A stretch of DNA of 7,016 bases from Oceanococcus sp041619315 (GTDB taxonomy: Bacteria > Pseudomonadota > Gammaproteobacteria > Nevskiales > Oceanococcaceae). Location of the stretch: assembly GCA_041619315.1 (NCBI GenBank), contig JBFKEC010000172.1:1-7016 (forward strand), written 5' to 3'. Positions 6,266 to 7,016 of the stretch are shown here, piece after piece. Position 1 is the first letter of the stretch, and the number at the start of each line of letters is the position of its first letter. Below the pieces are notes generated by a model that saw only the letters and a program-made list of their open reading frames with translations, was not told where the DNA came from and searched no databases. Made by a program: the position numbers and the translations under genes.

Positions 6266-7016
6266 GCGCGATGGACAAGATGCTCAATGGCATGCCGATG
6301 AGCATGCAGAACAGTGTGACCAACACGCTCGACAACATCGGGCTGATGCTGTCGATCAAGAACCCCAAGGTGGCCATGTCGATGGCGCCTTCTGCCGTGC
6401 GCGGCATGGTCATGAAAAAAGGCAAGGGTGCCGATTCGGTGCAAATGCACAGTGGCCATTCGGTCCATTTCGACTTGAACTACGGCACCGATTTCCCCGA
6501 GATGTGGGAGCTGTATCGCCGCGCCGTGGCCAACCAGTGGGATGGCGATCGCGATCTGGACTGGTCAACCGATGTTGATCCTCTGAATCCTGAGCGCTGC
6601 ATCCTGCCGGAAGAATATGCCCCGTTTGATGGCCTTGCGGCCAAGGGCGTGCGTTTTAATGCTCAGGAAAAACAGCAGTTTCAGGCCGATCTGGCGGCCT
6701 GGACGCTGGCCCAGTTCATGCACGGTGAGCAGGGCGCGCTGTATGCCGCGGCCCAGGTGACCGAGAGCGTGCAGTGGCTGGATGGCAAGTTTTACGGCGC
6801 CACTCAGGTCATGGATGAAGGGCGCCATCTGGAAGTGTTCTACCGCTACCTCGACAGCAAGATGAACAAGGTTTATCAGGTCAATGACAACCTGTTTGTG
6901 ATCCTCGATGACCTGCTCACCGACTCGCGCTGGGACATCAAATTTCTGGGTATGCAGATCATGGTTGAAGGCCTGGCGCTGGGTGCGTTTTCGACCATGT
7001 ACAACTACACCCGTGA
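6262..7016 (+). CDS. Ferritin-like diiron-carboxylate protein, probable oxygenase (3' end outside window)
   Basis: Open to the window edge: 251 residues, no stop. E156 (in MHGEQGALY) and E186-x-x-H189 (in MDEGRHLEVF) are 30 residues apart, the spacing found in the first half-site of ribonucleotide reductase R2 and soluble methane monooxygenase type diiron proteins. E236 (in MVEGLALGAF) fits the first ligand of the second half-site; the expected last ExxH would lie just past the edge. An upstream region with DRDLDWSTDVDP (96-107) precedes the helical bundle. The first 51 residues contain 11 methionines and end in a KKGKGK patch (52-56). No signal peptide is seen, so a cytoplasmic location is likely. 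The gene overlaps the regulator by ATGA and shares an operon with a 2Fe-2S reductase, supporting an O2-activating hydroxylase, desaturase or N-oxygenase. The substrate is unknown, and a non-catalytic ferritin-like role remains possible. Confidence 0.83.
   Translation, partial: MSAMDKMLNGMPMSMQNSVTNTLDNIGLMLSIKNPKVAMSMAPSAVRGMVMKKGKGADSVQMHSGHSVHFDLNYGTDFPEMWELYRRAVANQWDGDRDLDWSTDVDPLNPERCILPEEYAPFDGLAAKGVRFNAQEKQQFQADLAAWTLAQFMHGEQGALYAAAQVTESVQWLDGKFYGATQVMDEGRHLEVFYRYLDSKMNKVYQVNDNLFVILDDLLTDSRWDIKFLGMQIMVEGLALGAFSTMYNYTR

Noticed and set aside
6124..6828. Minus-strand frames at 6124-6468 and 6565-6828
   Set aside because: Both are antisense to the end of the regulator and the diiron gene, and the His/Arg-rich composition is a codon-shadow effect.

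Overview
The window holds five protein genes in two divergent blocks that share one 117-base intergenic region (4356-4472). GC-rich codon use, a tripartite hybrid histidine kinase and the response-regulator style all suggest a Gammaproteobacterium or a close proteobacterial relative. I cannot name a genus from the sequence alone. There are no RNA genes, insertion sequences, CRISPR arrays or long repeats.

Left block (minus strand, read right to left). A 1150-residue membrane hybrid sensor kinase (903-4355) has the order TM, periplasmic helical region, TM, HAMP, PAS, HisKA, HATPase, REC, REC, Hpt. It overlaps by ATGA a response regulator with a receiver domain and a GGDEF domain (1-906, cut by the window edge). 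All phosphorelay residues are present: His449, two receiver aspartates (735 and 876), Hpt His1017, then Asp57 of the partner. The GGDEF domain is degenerate (E-G-D-S-F in place of G-G-D-E-F), so it is unlikely to make cyclic-di-GMP. A phosphodiesterase or other output domain may follow beyond the edge.

Right block (plus strand). Three genes are joined by ATGA overlaps: a flavin/NAD(P)H reductase with a C-terminal plant-type 2Fe-2S domain (4473-5567), a cysteine-free MerR-family regulator with a long C-terminal domain (5564-6265), and the first 251 residues of a ferritin-like protein with a carboxylate diiron signature (6262 to the edge). Together they look like a compact oxygenase system: the reductase passes electrons from NAD(P)H through FAD and 2Fe-2S to the diiron protein, and the regulator encoded between them controls the operon. 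The substrate cannot be read from this window.

The shared intergenic region contains two interlocked perfect 7-bp inverted repeats just upstream of the reductase start, a plausible operator. Whether the phosphorelay and the oxygenase operon are functionally linked is unknown; the shared region is the only evidence for it.
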